From Gammaproteobacteria bacterium (GTDB taxonomy: Bacteria > Pseudomonadota > Gammaproteobacteria > UBA4575), in NCBI GenBank assembly GCA_033344735.1, contig JAWPMW010000001.1:1680171-1744170 (forward strand): a stretch of 64,000 nucleotides of DNA, in the 5' to 3' direction. Below the pieces are notes generated by a model. It was given only the letters and a program-made list of their open reading frames with translations. It did not search any database and had not been told where the DNA came from. Each line of letters begins with the position of its first letter. Within the stretch, counting starts at the first letter, position 1. The position numbers were made by a program, and so were the translations under genes. Positions 37,575 through 45,872 of the stretch are shown here, piece after piece.

Positions 37575-38225
37575 TCATTGCTCTACTGGTAAACCTCGTA
37601 GTTTCCACTCAGGGAATCCGTCTTCTAATCGACGGGCATTAAACCCTTGAGAACGTAATAATTCGATTGCCTCAAATGCTAATAAACAGTACGGACCGCG
37701 GCAATATGCAACCACTTCTTTATCCTGTGGCAATTTATCTAGTTCACTTTCTATATTCACCATTGGGATATTGATCGCTCGTGGCAAGTGCCCTGACTCA
37801 TACTCTACTTCGGGTCTCACATCTATCACTGTGACTTCTCCAGAATTTACTCGTTTCAGTAATTCGTCTCTTGAAATAGGTTCTAGCTGGTCTTTTGTTT
37901 TCAAATAACTCGATATAAGAATTTGTATTTCAGCTAAATTATTTTCGGCAATATTTCTCATTAATGCCAACAATGCGACAACTGAGTAGTCACTCAAACG
38001 ATAATAGGACCTTTGACCTTCTGTTCTTTTTTTCACCAAGCCAGATCTTCTAAGGCCCTGTAGATGCTGAGATGTATTCGCCACAGTTAGCTTGGATGCT
38101 TTAGACAATTCATCTACTGAACGCTCACCTTGTGCTAAAAACTCTAATAGTTCCAATCGGTTACCATTACCTAGTGACTTCCCCACTTGAGCAAATTCTG
38201 CAAATAAGTCTTTTTTAAATGTCAT
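37575..38225 (-). CDS. ArsR-family regulator fused to a rhodanese domain
   Basis: A 216-residue protein starting at MTFKKDLFAEF (the Met at 38225; an upstream frame extends nine residues further). About 10-85 is an ArsR winged HTH with SKASKLTVANTSQHLQGLRRSGLV. About 120-216 is a rhodanese domain with VIDVRPEVEYESGHLPRAINIP and the catalytic loop CRGPYC, whose first Cys would carry a persulfide. This fusion is known as a sulfide or reactive-sulfur sensor and enzyme. A perfect 24-base palindrome lies 19 bases upstream. The downstream gene encodes a haem-oxygenase-like protein. Confidence 0.92.
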   Translation of the reverse strand: MTFKKDLFAEFAQVGKSLGNGNRLELLEFLAQGERSVDELSKASKLTVANTSQHLQGLRRSGLVKKRTEGQRSYYRLSDYSVVALLALMRNIAENNLAEIQILISSYLKTKDQLEPISRDELLKRVNSGEVTVIDVRPEVEYESGHLPRAINIPMVNIESELDKLPQDKEVVAYCRGPYCLLAFEAIELLRSQGFNARRLEDGFPEWKLRGLPVEQ

Positions 38226-38244
38226 ACACACAGATCCAGTGAAT

Positions 38245-38268
38245 ATATTCAATTGATCAATTGAATAT
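38245..38268. promoter_or_regulatory. Perfect 24-base palindrome, probable ArsR-rhodanese operator
   Basis: The 24 bases read identically on both strands (half-site ATATTCAATTGA). It sits 19 bases upstream of the ArsR-rhodanese start codon and 62 bases upstream of the divergent small membrane protein, so it could control both. AT-rich inverted repeats like this are typical operators for ArsR-family repressors. Binding is inferred. Confidence 0.75.
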
Positions 38269-38330
38269 GGTAGAGTATTTTATCCTAACGCAACTCCAAT
38301 CAATTATCACCATTTTATGAGGTGCATACT

Positions 38331-38444
38331 ATGACCGAAAATGAATATAAAACTGCCATAAGAGATTTGATCAAGACTGTAATTGCAGGTGTAATTTTGA
38401 TTTATGGATTTTTCATTTTAGCTTTCATATTTGATATTCATTAG
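38331..38444 (+). CDS. 37-residue membrane protein
   Basis: A short open frame with an AGGTG ribosome binding site seven bases upstream. An acidic N-terminus (MTENEYKTAIRDL) leads into one predicted membrane helix (about residues 14-34, KTVIAGVILIYGFFILAFIF) and ends in Asp-Ile-His. Nothing else is recognised. It is divergent from the ArsR-rhodanese gene across a perfect palindrome, which suggests it could be a target of that regulator and linked to sulfur stress, but this is inference. Confidence 0.55.
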   Translation: MTENEYKTAIRDLIKTVIAGVILIYGFFILAFIFDIH

Positions 38445-38549
38445 CTGTAAATATGTGTTCTCTTTATCTATAAATTTTGTTATCCCAACTAAACACGGAC
38501 ACAGATTTCAACCCTACTTGATAATAAATATTCATCGTTCACAAGGTGA

Positions 38550-38578
38550 TTGAATAGTGATAGTAATAATTATATAAT
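38550..38578 (+). promoter_or_regulatory. Strong sigma-70-type promoter of the zur-zrg operon
   Basis: TTGAAT (38550-38555) and TATAAT (38573-38578) are separated by exactly 17 bases. The -10 element is a perfect consensus. The predicted start near 38585 is inside the Zur box that begins at 38576, so the regulator would block polymerase. zur begins 27 bases further on. Confidence 0.85.
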
Positions 38579-38594
38579 GTTATGTTATAACACT
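38576..38594. promoter_or_regulatory. Zur box (zinc uptake regulator operator)
   Basis: AATGTTATGTTATAACACT differs from the gammaproteobacterial Zur consensus core (AATGTTATAATATAACATT) at three positions. It contains the inverted repeat TGTTAT-3-ATAACA. It covers the predicted start site of the zur promoter, so repression by zinc-loaded Zur, with autoregulation, is expected. Confidence 0.85.
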
Positions 38595-38611
38595 GAATCA
38601 CTTGAAAGATA

Positions 38612-39070
38612 TTGAGAGAACAACACCGCCATAACACATGCATTAAGAACGCATTAGAACGAGCTGACCAAATTTGTATAAAGCAGTCGTTACGACTTAC
38701 CCCGATTCGGAAGAAGGTACTCGAACTTATTTGGCAAAGCCATAAACCTATTAAAGCTTACGATCTTCTTGCTAAACTGAGCTCTGATAGTCACATAGAG
38801 AAACCCCCTACTGTATATAGAGCATTAGATTTCTTACTTGAGAATCATTTCATTCATAAAATTGAAAGCAGCAATGCTTATATCGGCTGTGAATTAGAAC
38901 ACCAAGCTCTTGATAGTAAATTTTTTGTTTGTGATAAATGTAAAGAAGTTAAAGAAATGCGTGAACCAAAACTAGATAAAACTTTGCTAGAGACAAGTCG
39001 TAAACAAGGCTTTACTCCTAATCAAACATCCATAGAAATTCATGGGATCTGTGCTAGGTGCGCAAAATAA
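38612..39070 (+). CDS. zur: Zinc uptake regulator Zur (Fur family)
   Basis: A 152-residue Fur-family repressor. The N-terminal winged HTH includes RLTPIRKKVLELIWQSHKPIKAYDLL and PPTVYRALDFLLE. The zinc sites are two Cys pairs, CDKC near residue 109 and CARC near the end, with His residues at HQAL and elsewhere. The Zur-specific feature is the YRALDFLLENHFIHKIES segment. No ATG is available; TTG at 38612 is used, consistent with the upstream His-rich start (REQHRHNTC) of other Zur proteins. A near-consensus Zur box lies just upstream. It is the first gene of a six-gene run concerned with zinc. Confidence 0.93.
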   Translation: MREQHRHNTCIKNALERADQICIKQSLRLTPIRKKVLELIWQSHKPIKAYDLLAKLSSDSHIEKPPTVYRALDFLLENHFIHKIESSNAYIGCELEHQALDSKFFVCDKCKEVKEMREPKLDKTLLETSRKQGFTPNQTSIEIHGICARCAK

Positions 39071-39071
39071 C

Positions 39072-39491
39072 ATGCAAGAATATTTTGACCGATTTGCCAT
39101 TTTACTATCTGGTTTATGTGCAATACATTGTATAGCATTACCTATAGCCGCAAGCATAATTCCGCTTTTAACTGCCACTGTTCATCATGGTAACGACATA
39201 CATGAATTTTGGTTTCATGAATTCATATTAATGTTTATTTTACCGATTAGCCTAATTGCATTAGTAATTGGCTATCGTTCACATAAAAAAGTACTCCCGC
39301 TCCTTGTTGCTTCTCTAGGTCTAATAATTTTGATTTTTATTGCTTTATTTGCCGAACAACTTCTAATTAATAATGTCATACCTCACGAAGGCGAAACACT
39401 TTTAACGATTACTGGCGGAATAATTCATGCAGCTGGACACATACTTAATCTTCAATCGACCAGAAAAAAACACACTGCTTGCACAACTTAG
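39072..39491 (+). CDS. MerC-domain membrane protein in the Zur operon
   Basis: A 139-residue membrane protein with four predicted helices. The start is the ATG at 39072, one base after the zur stop; a longer frame begins 30 bases earlier inside zur. The CAIHCIALP motif (Cys-x3-Cys at about residues 15-19) is the conserved metal-binding element of MerC-like proteins. A His-containing loop HHGNDIHEFWFHEF follows, and a C-terminal GHIL segment with His residues. MerC carries mercury in known cases. Here, between zur and zrgA, transport of zinc is the more likely role. Confidence 0.84.
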   Translation: MQEYFDRFAILLSGLCAIHCIALPIAASIIPLLTATVHHGNDIHEFWFHEFILMFILPISLIALVIGYRSHKKVLPLLVASLGLIILIFIALFAEQLLINNVIPHEGETLLTITGGIIHAAGHILNLQSTRKKHTACTT

Positions 39492-40059
39492 GTTCCTGCA
39501 AAAATTTGTTGTGCTCGTGACACTGACATTTTCCTCTTTAGTGTCAATAGCTTCAGATCACCATGATCACCATGATCACCATGATCACCATGATCATGAT
39601 ATTGAGTTCACTGAGCACCAGGCACATGAACATGGCAAAGCAATAGCAACACTCTCTTACAGCAATAATCAAATCAACTTTCATATTACTTTACCAGCAA
39701 TGAATACATTTGGATTTGAACATGCCCCTAAAGACAGTGATCAACAAGCAATAGTTGATGATGTAACTGAAAAATTATCGAAACCCAACAACATCATTCT
39801 ATTTCAGCCTAAGTGCACTAGCACTTCATATGAGCTAAGTAATCACCATGACTATTTATCAGGATCAAACTCAGAAAAACATTACGATATTGAATTAGAA
39901 TATATATTTCACTGCTCTTCCAGTGACACAATATCTATTAACTTTTCCTTATTTGAAACTCTCCCAAGCCTTGAACAAATCGAAGTTCAATATATATCAG
40001 ATTATGATCAGCAACTTATCATTTTAAGCCCTCACCACCGTAATATGACAATCCATTAA
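39427..40059 (+). CDS. zrgA: ZrgA-type zinc uptake protein (DUF2796), His-rich and exported
   Basis: A 210-residue secreted or periplasmic zinc-binding protein. A signal peptide is predicted around FVVLVTLTFSSLVSIAS (residues about 25-41). It is followed by a His/Asp-rich repeat (HHDHHDH...) encoded by a 9-base DNA repeat, and then EHQAHEHG. The rest has the DUF2796 pattern NQINFHITLPAMNTFGFEHAPK and a DYLSGSNSEKHYD segment. It overlaps the MerC-type gene by 65 bases, and the start is uncertain. It sits before an ABC ATPase and permease as in the Vibrio zrgABC system, where it is needed for zinc uptake. Confidence 0.85.
   Translation: MQLDTYLIFNRPEKNTLLAQLRFLQKFVVLVTLTFSSLVSIASDHHDHHDHHDHHDHDIEFTEHQAHEHGKAIATLSYSNNQINFHITLPAMNTFGFEHAPKDSDQQAIVDDVTEKLSKPNNIILFQPKCTSTSYELSNHHDYLSGSNSEKHYDIELEYIFHCSSSDTISINFSLFETLPSLEQIEVQYISDYDQQLIILSPHHRNMTIH
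39556..39600 (+). repeat. 9-base tandem repeat encoding an Asp-His-His repeat in zrgA
   Basis: Four perfect copies of GATCACCAT (39556-39591) and a degenerate fifth (39592-39600). Each unit encodes Asp-His-His, so gain or loss of copies changes the zinc-binding tail in frame without breaking the gene. Confidence 0.9.
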
Positions 40060-40748
40060 TGGATAAGACCAGCATTCAAGTTTCTAAACTATCATTTCGC
40101 TGGCCTAATTCAACGAATGATTTAATTAATATATCTGAATTATCCATACAGCAAGGTGAAAAAATATTTATCCATGGTGCGAGTGGCAGCGGCAAATCTA
40201 CATTATTAAATTTACTCACTGGTGCGCTATCACCTAACAATGGAAAAATATCGATATTAAATCAACAAGTAGACCGCATAAAAAAATCACACTACGACGC
40301 GTTCCGCGCTGACCATTTTGGAATAATATTCCAACAATTCAATCTAATCCCCTATTTAACAGTGTTTGAAAATGTAATGCTTCCTTTATCATTTTCTAAA
40401 TATCGTCTTTCTAAAATACGTGAAAGCAAGTTAAATATTAATGACCAAATATTCTCGTTATTAAATGCTTTAGGCTTAGAGCACCAATCTATAACTAATC
40501 GTAACGTTACAGAACTTAGCACCGGACAACAACAACGTGTCGCTGCAGCTCGCGCACTTATAGGCTCTCCTGAGATAATTATTGCTGATGAACCTACCTC
40601 AGCATTAGATGCAGACGCAAAACACAATTTTATTGAATTACTTTTTAATCAGACAAATAAAGCTAGTAGTACATTAATTTTTGTCAGCCACGACCATACG
40701 CTGGGTGACATGTTTGATAGAACATTATCCATGAAAAGTTTTATCTAA
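40059..40748 (+). CDS. zrgB: ABC transporter ATP-binding protein, ZrgB-type
   Basis: A 229-residue ABC ATPase. Walker A is GASGSGKST at about residues 39-47, the Q-loop is FQQFNLIPYLTV, the signature is LSTGQQQR, Walker B is IIIADEPTS and the H-loop SHD follows. It is of the LolD/MacB type. The ATG overlaps the TAA of zrgA by one base (TAATG), and the permease gene begins 12 bases after its stop. With the permease it would power zinc import in the manner of Vibrio ZrgB. Confidence 0.88.
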   Translation: MDKTSIQVSKLSFRWPNSTNDLINISELSIQQGEKIFIHGASGSGKSTLLNLLTGALSPNNGKISILNQQVDRIKKSHYDAFRADHFGIIFQQFNLIPYLTVFENVMLPLSFSKYRLSKIRESKLNINDQIFSLLNALGLEHQSITNRNVTELSTGQQQRVAAARALIGSPEIIIADEPTSALDADAKHNFIELLFNQTNKASSTLIFVSHDHTLGDMFDRTLSMKSFI

Positions 40749-40759
40749 CACACATTAAT

Positions 40760-42028
40760 ATGAATCGAGTAATTTTAAATCTAGCTGTAAAAAGTCTTCG
40801 TTTCAGAAAGTTTTCTGTAGGGCTAACTATTTTCTCACTTGCTATTAGTATTATGCTATTTCTTAGTGTAGATACAATACGAGTACAAACCAAAGATAAT
40901 TTTGTAAACACAGTCTCTGATATAGATTTAATTGTTGGCTCCCGAAGTGGCTCGGTACAGCTGCTTCTATATTCGATATTTCACATAGGTAACGCCACCA
41001 ATAACGTCTCCTGGGATAGCTATCAAAAGATAACTAAACATCCGCGTATAGAATGGAGCATTCCCATATCTCTGGGAGATTCACATAAAGGTTTTCGAGT
41101 TATAGGCAGTAATCAAAATTTTATTGAGCATTATCGCTATAAAAAGAATCAAAATTTGTCATTTTCTTCAGGTAAGGAATTTTCTGATTTATACGACGCT
41201 GTGATCGGATCAAATGTAGCTAATAAACTTAGCTATACATTAAATGACAGTATAATTCTTGCGCATGGTATGGGTAACGTAAGTCTTACAAAACATAGTG
41301 ATTCGCCATTTAATATTTCTGGAATTTTAAACGCTACCGGTTCACCAATTGATGACAGCATCATCATTGATTTGAAAGCACTTGAAGCAATACATATTGG
41401 CTGGGAATCTGGTATTGCCCCCAAAACAAGTTCCTCCTCTATTGATTTAAAAGCTAATCATGATGAATTAGTTCCGCAATCCATAACCGCTTTCTTGCTC
41501 AAATTAAAAAGCAAACATGATGTATTTAAAATGCAACGAGCGATCAATGATTTTAATAAAGAACCCTTACTTGCCATACTGCCCGGCGTTGCATTACTAG
41601 AACTATGGAAAGTCATAGGAACTATTGAAAAAACATTATTGATTATATCGGGCGTAGTTATTTTTACATCCCTTTTTAGCATGCTGGCCATTATACTTAC
41701 CAATCTAAATGCACGTCGACGCGAATTAGCAGTTCTACGCTCTGCTGGTGCATCACCGTTACAGATATTTTTATTGATGATAATAGAAACAGAATTACTC
41801 ATCATCATTAGTGTCTTTATTGCGATGATAATGCTATATGTTGGTATTGGCTTGCTAGGACCCATATTACAAGGTTCTTTAGGTATTTCACTTGCTCTTA
41901 CAGCACCATCATCATTTCAACTATTATTTCTTGCCTGTATATTGCTCGCAGGTTTCTTTATTGCATTAATACCTGCTATTAATGCTTATAGAAACACCTT
42001 ACAAGATGGTCTTACTATTCGATCATGA
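40760..42028 (+). CDS. zrgC: FtsX/MacB-type ABC permease, ZrgC-type
   Basis: A 422-residue membrane permease. One N-terminal helix (about 20-40) is followed by a large periplasmic domain (about 45-280), and three helices near the C-terminus. The FtsX-type region contains LTNLNARRRELAVLRSAGASPLQIF, the conserved cytoplasmic loop contacting the ATPase. The stop overlaps the next start by four bases. Its partner ATPase and His-rich zrgA lie directly upstream, so a role in zinc uptake is inferred from operon and Zur box. Confidence 0.87.
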   Translation: MNRVILNLAVKSLRFRKFSVGLTIFSLAISIMLFLSVDTIRVQTKDNFVNTVSDIDLIVGSRSGSVQLLLYSIFHIGNATNNVSWDSYQKITKHPRIEWSIPISLGDSHKGFRVIGSNQNFIEHYRYKKNQNLSFSSGKEFSDLYDAVIGSNVANKLSYTLNDSIILAHGMGNVSLTKHSDSPFNISGILNATGSPIDDSIIIDLKALEAIHIGWESGIAPKTSSSSIDLKANHDELVPQSITAFLLKLKSKHDVFKMQRAINDFNKEPLLAILPGVALLELWKVIGTIEKTLLIISGVVIFTSLFSMLAIILTNLNARRRELAVLRSAGASPLQIFLLMIIETELLIIISVFIAMIMLYVGIGLLGPILQGSLGISLALTAPSSFQLLFLACILLAGFFIALIPAINAYRNTLQDGLTIRS

Positions 42029-42576
42029 AAAAAACAATTTATTTTTTATCGATAACTTTATTTACCACTTACTGCTCTTTTATACTAGCCAATGATGTAC
42101 GCATCTTGGAATGGGATGAAATGATGCCTGATGGCTATGTGGAATCACTACTTAGCTATAATGAAAACAATTTTAGTGCTTCAGATAGCTTTAGCTTTGA
42201 TGACAGTACTGAAGAAGCTCAAAATGCTTATGATAAGCTAAGAGAAACACTTGCATCAGCCCCCATAGTCCCAGAACTAAATAATCAATTAGTCAAGATT
42301 GCAGGATTTATTGTCCCGCTTGATTTCGACTTTGATACTGAGACTTTTAAAGAATTCTTATTGGTTCCATATTTTGGTGCATGCATTCATACACCGCCCC
42401 CACCGTCAAATCAAATTGTATACGTCTCTTCAAAAACAAGACTTGATCAAGAATGGTTAGATTATGCCGTCTGGGCTAGCGGGATCCTTAGCACTAAAAG
42501 TAAAGACAGCTTACAAGGCTACGCGGCCTATTCTATGGATGATGTTAATTTAGAAGAGTATAAAGACGAAGAATAA
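42025..42576 (+). CDS. DUF3299-domain exported protein of the zinc operon
   Basis: A 183-residue protein with a signal peptide (residues about 1-22). The DUF3299 core has VKIAGFIVPLDFDFDTETFKEFLLVPYFGACIHTPPPPSNQI, with Cys and His residues placed as possible zinc ligands. The family occurs with ZrgABC-type transporters and other metal systems and probably binds zinc in the periplasm, but its role is unproven. The start overlaps the permease stop (ATGA). No terminator with a good T-tract is seen after it. Confidence 0.85.
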   Translation: MKKTIYFLSITLFTTYCSFILANDVRILEWDEMMPDGYVESLLSYNENNFSASDSFSFDDSTEEAQNAYDKLRETLASAPIVPELNNQLVKIAGFIVPLDFDFDTETFKEFLLVPYFGACIHTPPPPSNQIVYVSSKTRLDQEWLDYAVWASGILSTKSKDSLQGYAAYSMDDVNLEEYKDEE

Positions 42577-42661
42577 AAAAAGGCAATTTTAATTAAAGCC
42601 CATTTATCACTATTTTATATTAACCTCTCGCACAAAATTCAGCCTATCAAATATTGGTACG

Positions 42662-42940
42662 TTAAGACACTTTAATTCTTACTACATTCATGATTTCCAT
42701 TTCTATTCCCGCAACTGATTCTTTAGTTGGATAATAAGTAAGATTAACTCTCTGTCCTTTTAAGTTTTTATATTTTACCTGCCGTTTATATCTAAACGGT
42801 ACATCATAGCCTTCAACCATTATAGTATTGACAATCCATTTACCCGCTTCTCTCTGTACATGCGATGAAACTTTCAACATGTCTGAGTGTACGAGTTTTT
42901 CATGTTTTTTTATTAAATTTTCAGGCTCTGAATTTTTCAT
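42662..42940 (-). CDS. Conserved hypothetical protein
   Basis: A 92-residue soluble basic protein. The motif KWIVNTIMVEGYDVPFRYKR, then VNLTYYPTKESVAGIEMEIMNVVRI, is conserved among proteobacterial small proteins without known function; I recognise only the pattern. It begins a minus-strand accessory segment. The gene before it on the same strand is the FAD amine oxidase, 22 bases upstream of its start, so the two are probably co-transcribed. Confidence 0.68.
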   Translation of the reverse strand: MKNSEPENLIKKHEKLVHSDMLKVSSHVQREAGKWIVNTIMVEGYDVPFRYKRQVKYKNLKGQRVNLTYYPTKESVAGIEMEIMNVVRIKVS

Positions 42941-42962
42941 TAATTAAAATGTTAATTAGTTT

Positions 42963-44069
42963 TTAGAGGCTACCGTATAACGATGTTGCATACATACTGG
43001 CTTCTAATGCACCCTCAAGAAAACCATTATTGTTCTGTTTATAATCAGCTACTTCTGAACCAGACCATATCAATCTATCATCCCAAGACTTTTCACTTGC
43101 ATCTCCAATATTATTAGCGGGATGAAATCTTTGAATCTCCTGATCTAGGTAAGTTGATGTATAGGTTTCCATTGCCCAATCTTGAAGATATACAAACTTT
43201 GGATTCATTGCTTGTTCGCCAAATATTCTAGCAATTTGTGCAATTGCCATTTTCCTAATCTCATCTTGCCTATTTCTTCTGTTAACTGCAGGTATCGAGA
43301 CAAATCCAAATAAGGCATTCAAACTTCCATCATCCGATGATGCATCGTGAATTTCTTGCAAAGGACCACGATGACTAATAACGTCTCCAGAGAAACCTCT
43401 TTTACGCCAAAATCCCTCATCATATACACAAACTAATTTTGCATGTCCCGCCATCCATGTTGCAATTTGATTAAGCTGCTGTTTTCTATCCGCAGAAAAC
43501 TCTGGCTTAAACTCAATATTTGATATTGCTACACGTGGAGGCAAAGCTATAACAACATAATTACTAGACACCTTCTTAGAATTATCATTATTTATATATG
43601 TTGAGATAATTTTATCAGAAGTATACTTAATAGTGTTTACTTTACTATTAAGTAAAATATTTTCATTTTTTAGTTGATTACTTAAAGCGTATGTTAATTG
43701 AGATAAACCTCCTTTTAATCGATAAGCCCCTGCCATAGACACACCAGTAACTCCACGCTGTATGTTGCCTTGATTGTCCTCATAAACAGCATCACCCTCA
43801 CTTTGCTGAAAAAATATATTTTTTTCAAGGCCAAGCTCAGTTATCAATGATTTTATACGTGTTTGTCCTGGCCAAAACCAACTTGGCCCAAGATCTACTG
43901 CGGCTAGCCCTGGATCATACTCTGATTCTTGCGCACCCCAAGAAAGCACTCTGCCACCAAGGCGATCTCGTGCCTCTAATAATATGTACTCAACACCACG
44001 CTTTTGAAATTCATAAGCAGTATGAAGACCGCTTAATCCTGCCCCAATAATTAATACATCCGTGTGCAT
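42963..44069 (-). CDS. FAD-dependent amine oxidase family protein
   Basis: A 368-residue flavoprotein. The N-terminal Rossmann motif reads VLIIGAGLSGLHTAYEFQKRG, followed by LLEARDRLGGRV at about 32-43, which is the amine oxidase/phytoene desaturase signature. The C-terminus closes with an EGALEAS stretch, the FAD-binding end. The substrate is unknown. The ATG overlaps the TAA of the SDR gene (TAATG), so they are translationally coupled and probably act on the same pathway. Confidence 0.87.
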   Translation of the reverse strand: MHTDVLIIGAGLSGLHTAYEFQKRGVEYILLEARDRLGGRVLSWGAQESEYDPGLAAVDLGPSWFWPGQTRIKSLITELGLEKNIFFQQSEGDAVYEDNQGNIQRGVTGVSMAGAYRLKGGLSQLTYALSNQLKNENILLNSKVNTIKYTSDKIISTYINNDNSKKVSSNYVVIALPPRVAISNIEFKPEFSADRKQQLNQIATWMAGHAKLVCVYDEGFWRKRGFSGDVISHRGPLQEIHDASSDDGSLNALFGFVSIPAVNRRNRQDEIRKMAIAQIARIFGEQAMNPKFVYLQDWAMETYTSTYLDQEIQRFHPANNIGDASEKSWDDRLIWSGSEVADYKQNNNGFLEGALEASMYATSLYGSL

Positions 44070-44764
44070 TAAAATTTTTCGTTTGTTGGCCTTAAATCTA
44101 ATTCATGTGTCCATGCTGAAGGCTTTTGCTCAATTACTTGCAAGTAAGCTAGTGCGACTTCATCTGTTGACATCATATCCGAGGGATTCATTGAATGTAG
44201 TATGCGGCTGTTAGATGTATCAAGGATACCATCAAGTATCACATGTGCTACATGTATTCCTTTTTTCTGATATTCACGAGCAACAGATTGAGTCAAACCA
44301 CGCAATGCAAATTTGGCGGATGCAAATGCAGAAAAATTTTCACCGGCACGCAAACTTGCAGTCGCACCCGATACTATAATTGTGCCTTCTCCGCGCTGCA
44401 CCATTCCTGGCAATACCGCACGGAAAACATTAAATGCACTCATAACCATGTCTTGCCAGGCGAGTTTAAACTCATCATAAGACGTTTCTAAAAAGGGCTT
44501 TATTAATAACTGGGCAGGATTATGAATTAATACGTGTGGTACGCCATATTGATTAATTATTGATTCAATTGTATTTTTGCTTGATTTCACATCAGATGCA
44601 TCAAGCTGGATGATTTTGATACGTTCATTATCATTATTAATTTTGGATCGGTTTAGTGCTACCACTTTATAATCAGACATAGCCAACTGTGTAGCAAGAC
44701 TCACACCCAACCCAGGACCAGCGCCGACGATAATTGCTAGTTGTTTTTTACTTATTGAACTCAT
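44069..44764 (-). CDS. Short-chain dehydrogenase-like protein with Tyr-to-Phe active-site change
   Basis: A 231-residue Rossmann-fold SDR. The cofactor motif is VGAGPGLG at about residues 13-20, and HNPAQ replaces the usual NNAG. The catalytic Ser is in VSGATASLRAG. The usual Tyr-x3-Lys reads Phe-Ala-Ser-Ala-Lys (FSAFASAKFALRG), so the catalytic Tyr is replaced by Phe. A related group of SDR-like proteins has this same change. It is translationally coupled to the FAD amine oxidase gene. Its reaction, if any, cannot be told. Confidence 0.85.
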   Translation of the reverse strand: MSSISKKQLAIIVGAGPGLGVSLATQLAMSDYKVVALNRSKINNDNERIKIIQLDASDVKSSKNTIESIINQYGVPHVLIHNPAQLLIKPFLETSYDEFKLAWQDMVMSAFNVFRAVLPGMVQRGEGTIIVSGATASLRAGENFSAFASAKFALRGLTQSVAREYQKKGIHVAHVILDGILDTSNSRILHSMNPSDMMSTDEVALAYLQVIEQKPSAWTHELDLRPTNEKF

Positions 44765-44969
44765 AGAGTCTTCACCTAATAATATTTATACTAATATTTT
44801 CCTCACTCAACACCTGCGTTTGATGTACTTATTTTTCTATAAACACCTTTTACTGTGTAGGATAGTTTTTATTTTTGCATTAGCAAATTTAAAATCGCTA
44901 GAAATTATACAGAGAAAATAAGATCGAAATACTTAACCGGCTTGTTAGAGGATGGATTTAGATAATTTA

Positions 44970-45872
44970 TCAGTATTTATTATCTAAAATACCATGCAAA
45001 TATATTTCAAGTAAGTCTTCATATAAACTGACCCCCATTATCTCTTTTTGATCCACAGACATTGTATTCAGGCCCTGTATTAAGTCTTCTGCAATTAAAG
45101 TATGCTTTTTCAATATACTCAGCGGCGATACATATATTTTTATACCAAATGCAATATTTTTTGTCTTGCTTAGCTTTCTAAAAGTCTGTCTTTCGCTTCT
45201 TAAAAACAATTTATCTTCAATATTGCTTATATTTAAATTGTTTATTTCTTTGTCAGGATTAGAATCATCTTTAAAAAGTGTTAAATCTGAATTAGACATT
45301 ATGAACCAATTAGAACGTTGGTAGTAGACATCAGTATTTAAACCAGAAAAAAAGTGTCTAATCATATGACCTATTCTATCTTCTAAATTTGGAATTGGTG
45401 CATGTACATCCTTCATTGGTTTGCCTATTTTTTCAGATAGCTCCCAGTATGTAGGAGAACATACCGAGCCAGCTACAAGACGATAGTCATCATTGAATTT
45501 TTCTAGTAGACAAAAATCATCTGCTACAAGATAGCTTATAAGCTCTAATGGATTATTCTTATACTTTTCAAATTCATATGTTATACCTTCTGTATAACTA
45601 GTAATTGAACTGTCATTTAGTATAAATAAGTCACTTTTATATTTGGCAAGATATGAAATTATATTTTGCAAAAGTTCTCTTTGTGCAGACAAACTTTCAT
45701 CAGAATATTGAATGACACGATTTGGTTGCTCATAGATGAGTTTTTTCTTTTGTGCAATTCTTTCTGGGAGATCTTTCTCATATTGAATCCATTCAGATTC
45801 TGGAATAGAAGTTAAACCGAGTCGTAAACGATTTTTTGAGCCATTAAATGGATAATATTTTGCAACCGACAT
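44970..45872 (-). CDS. Haem-dependent oxidative N-demethylase family protein (DUF3445)
   Basis: A 300-residue protein. The family start is present as RLRLGLTSIPESEWIQYEKDLPERIAQKK, and the later conserved pattern YRLVAGSVCSPTYWELSEKIGKPMKDVHAPIPN is at about 132-164. It is followed by RSNWFIM. Members are the alpha-subunit type that demethylates small amines using haem. No subunit partner genes are adjacent. Codon use is very AT-rich, more so than its neighbours, and it stands alone between two gaps, which fits recent acquisition. The function is inferred from family. Confidence 0.78.
   Translation of the reverse strand: MSVAKYYPFNGSKNRLRLGLTSIPESEWIQYEKDLPERIAQKKKLIYEQPNRVIQYSDESLSAQRELLQNIISYLAKYKSDLFILNDSSITSYTEGITYEFEKYKNNPLELISYLVADDFCLLEKFNDDYRLVAGSVCSPTYWELSEKIGKPMKDVHAPIPNLEDRIGHMIRHFFSGLNTDVYYQRSNWFIMSNSDLTLFKDDSNPDKEINNLNISNIEDKLFLRSERQTFRKLSKTKNIAFGIKIYVSPLSILKKHTLIAEDLIQGLNTMSVDQKEIMGVSLYEDLLEIYLHGILDNKY

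Noticed and set aside
39556-39600. CRISPR-like array
   Set aside because: The units are 9 bases, contiguous and in frame inside a coding region; there are no spacers and no cas genes.
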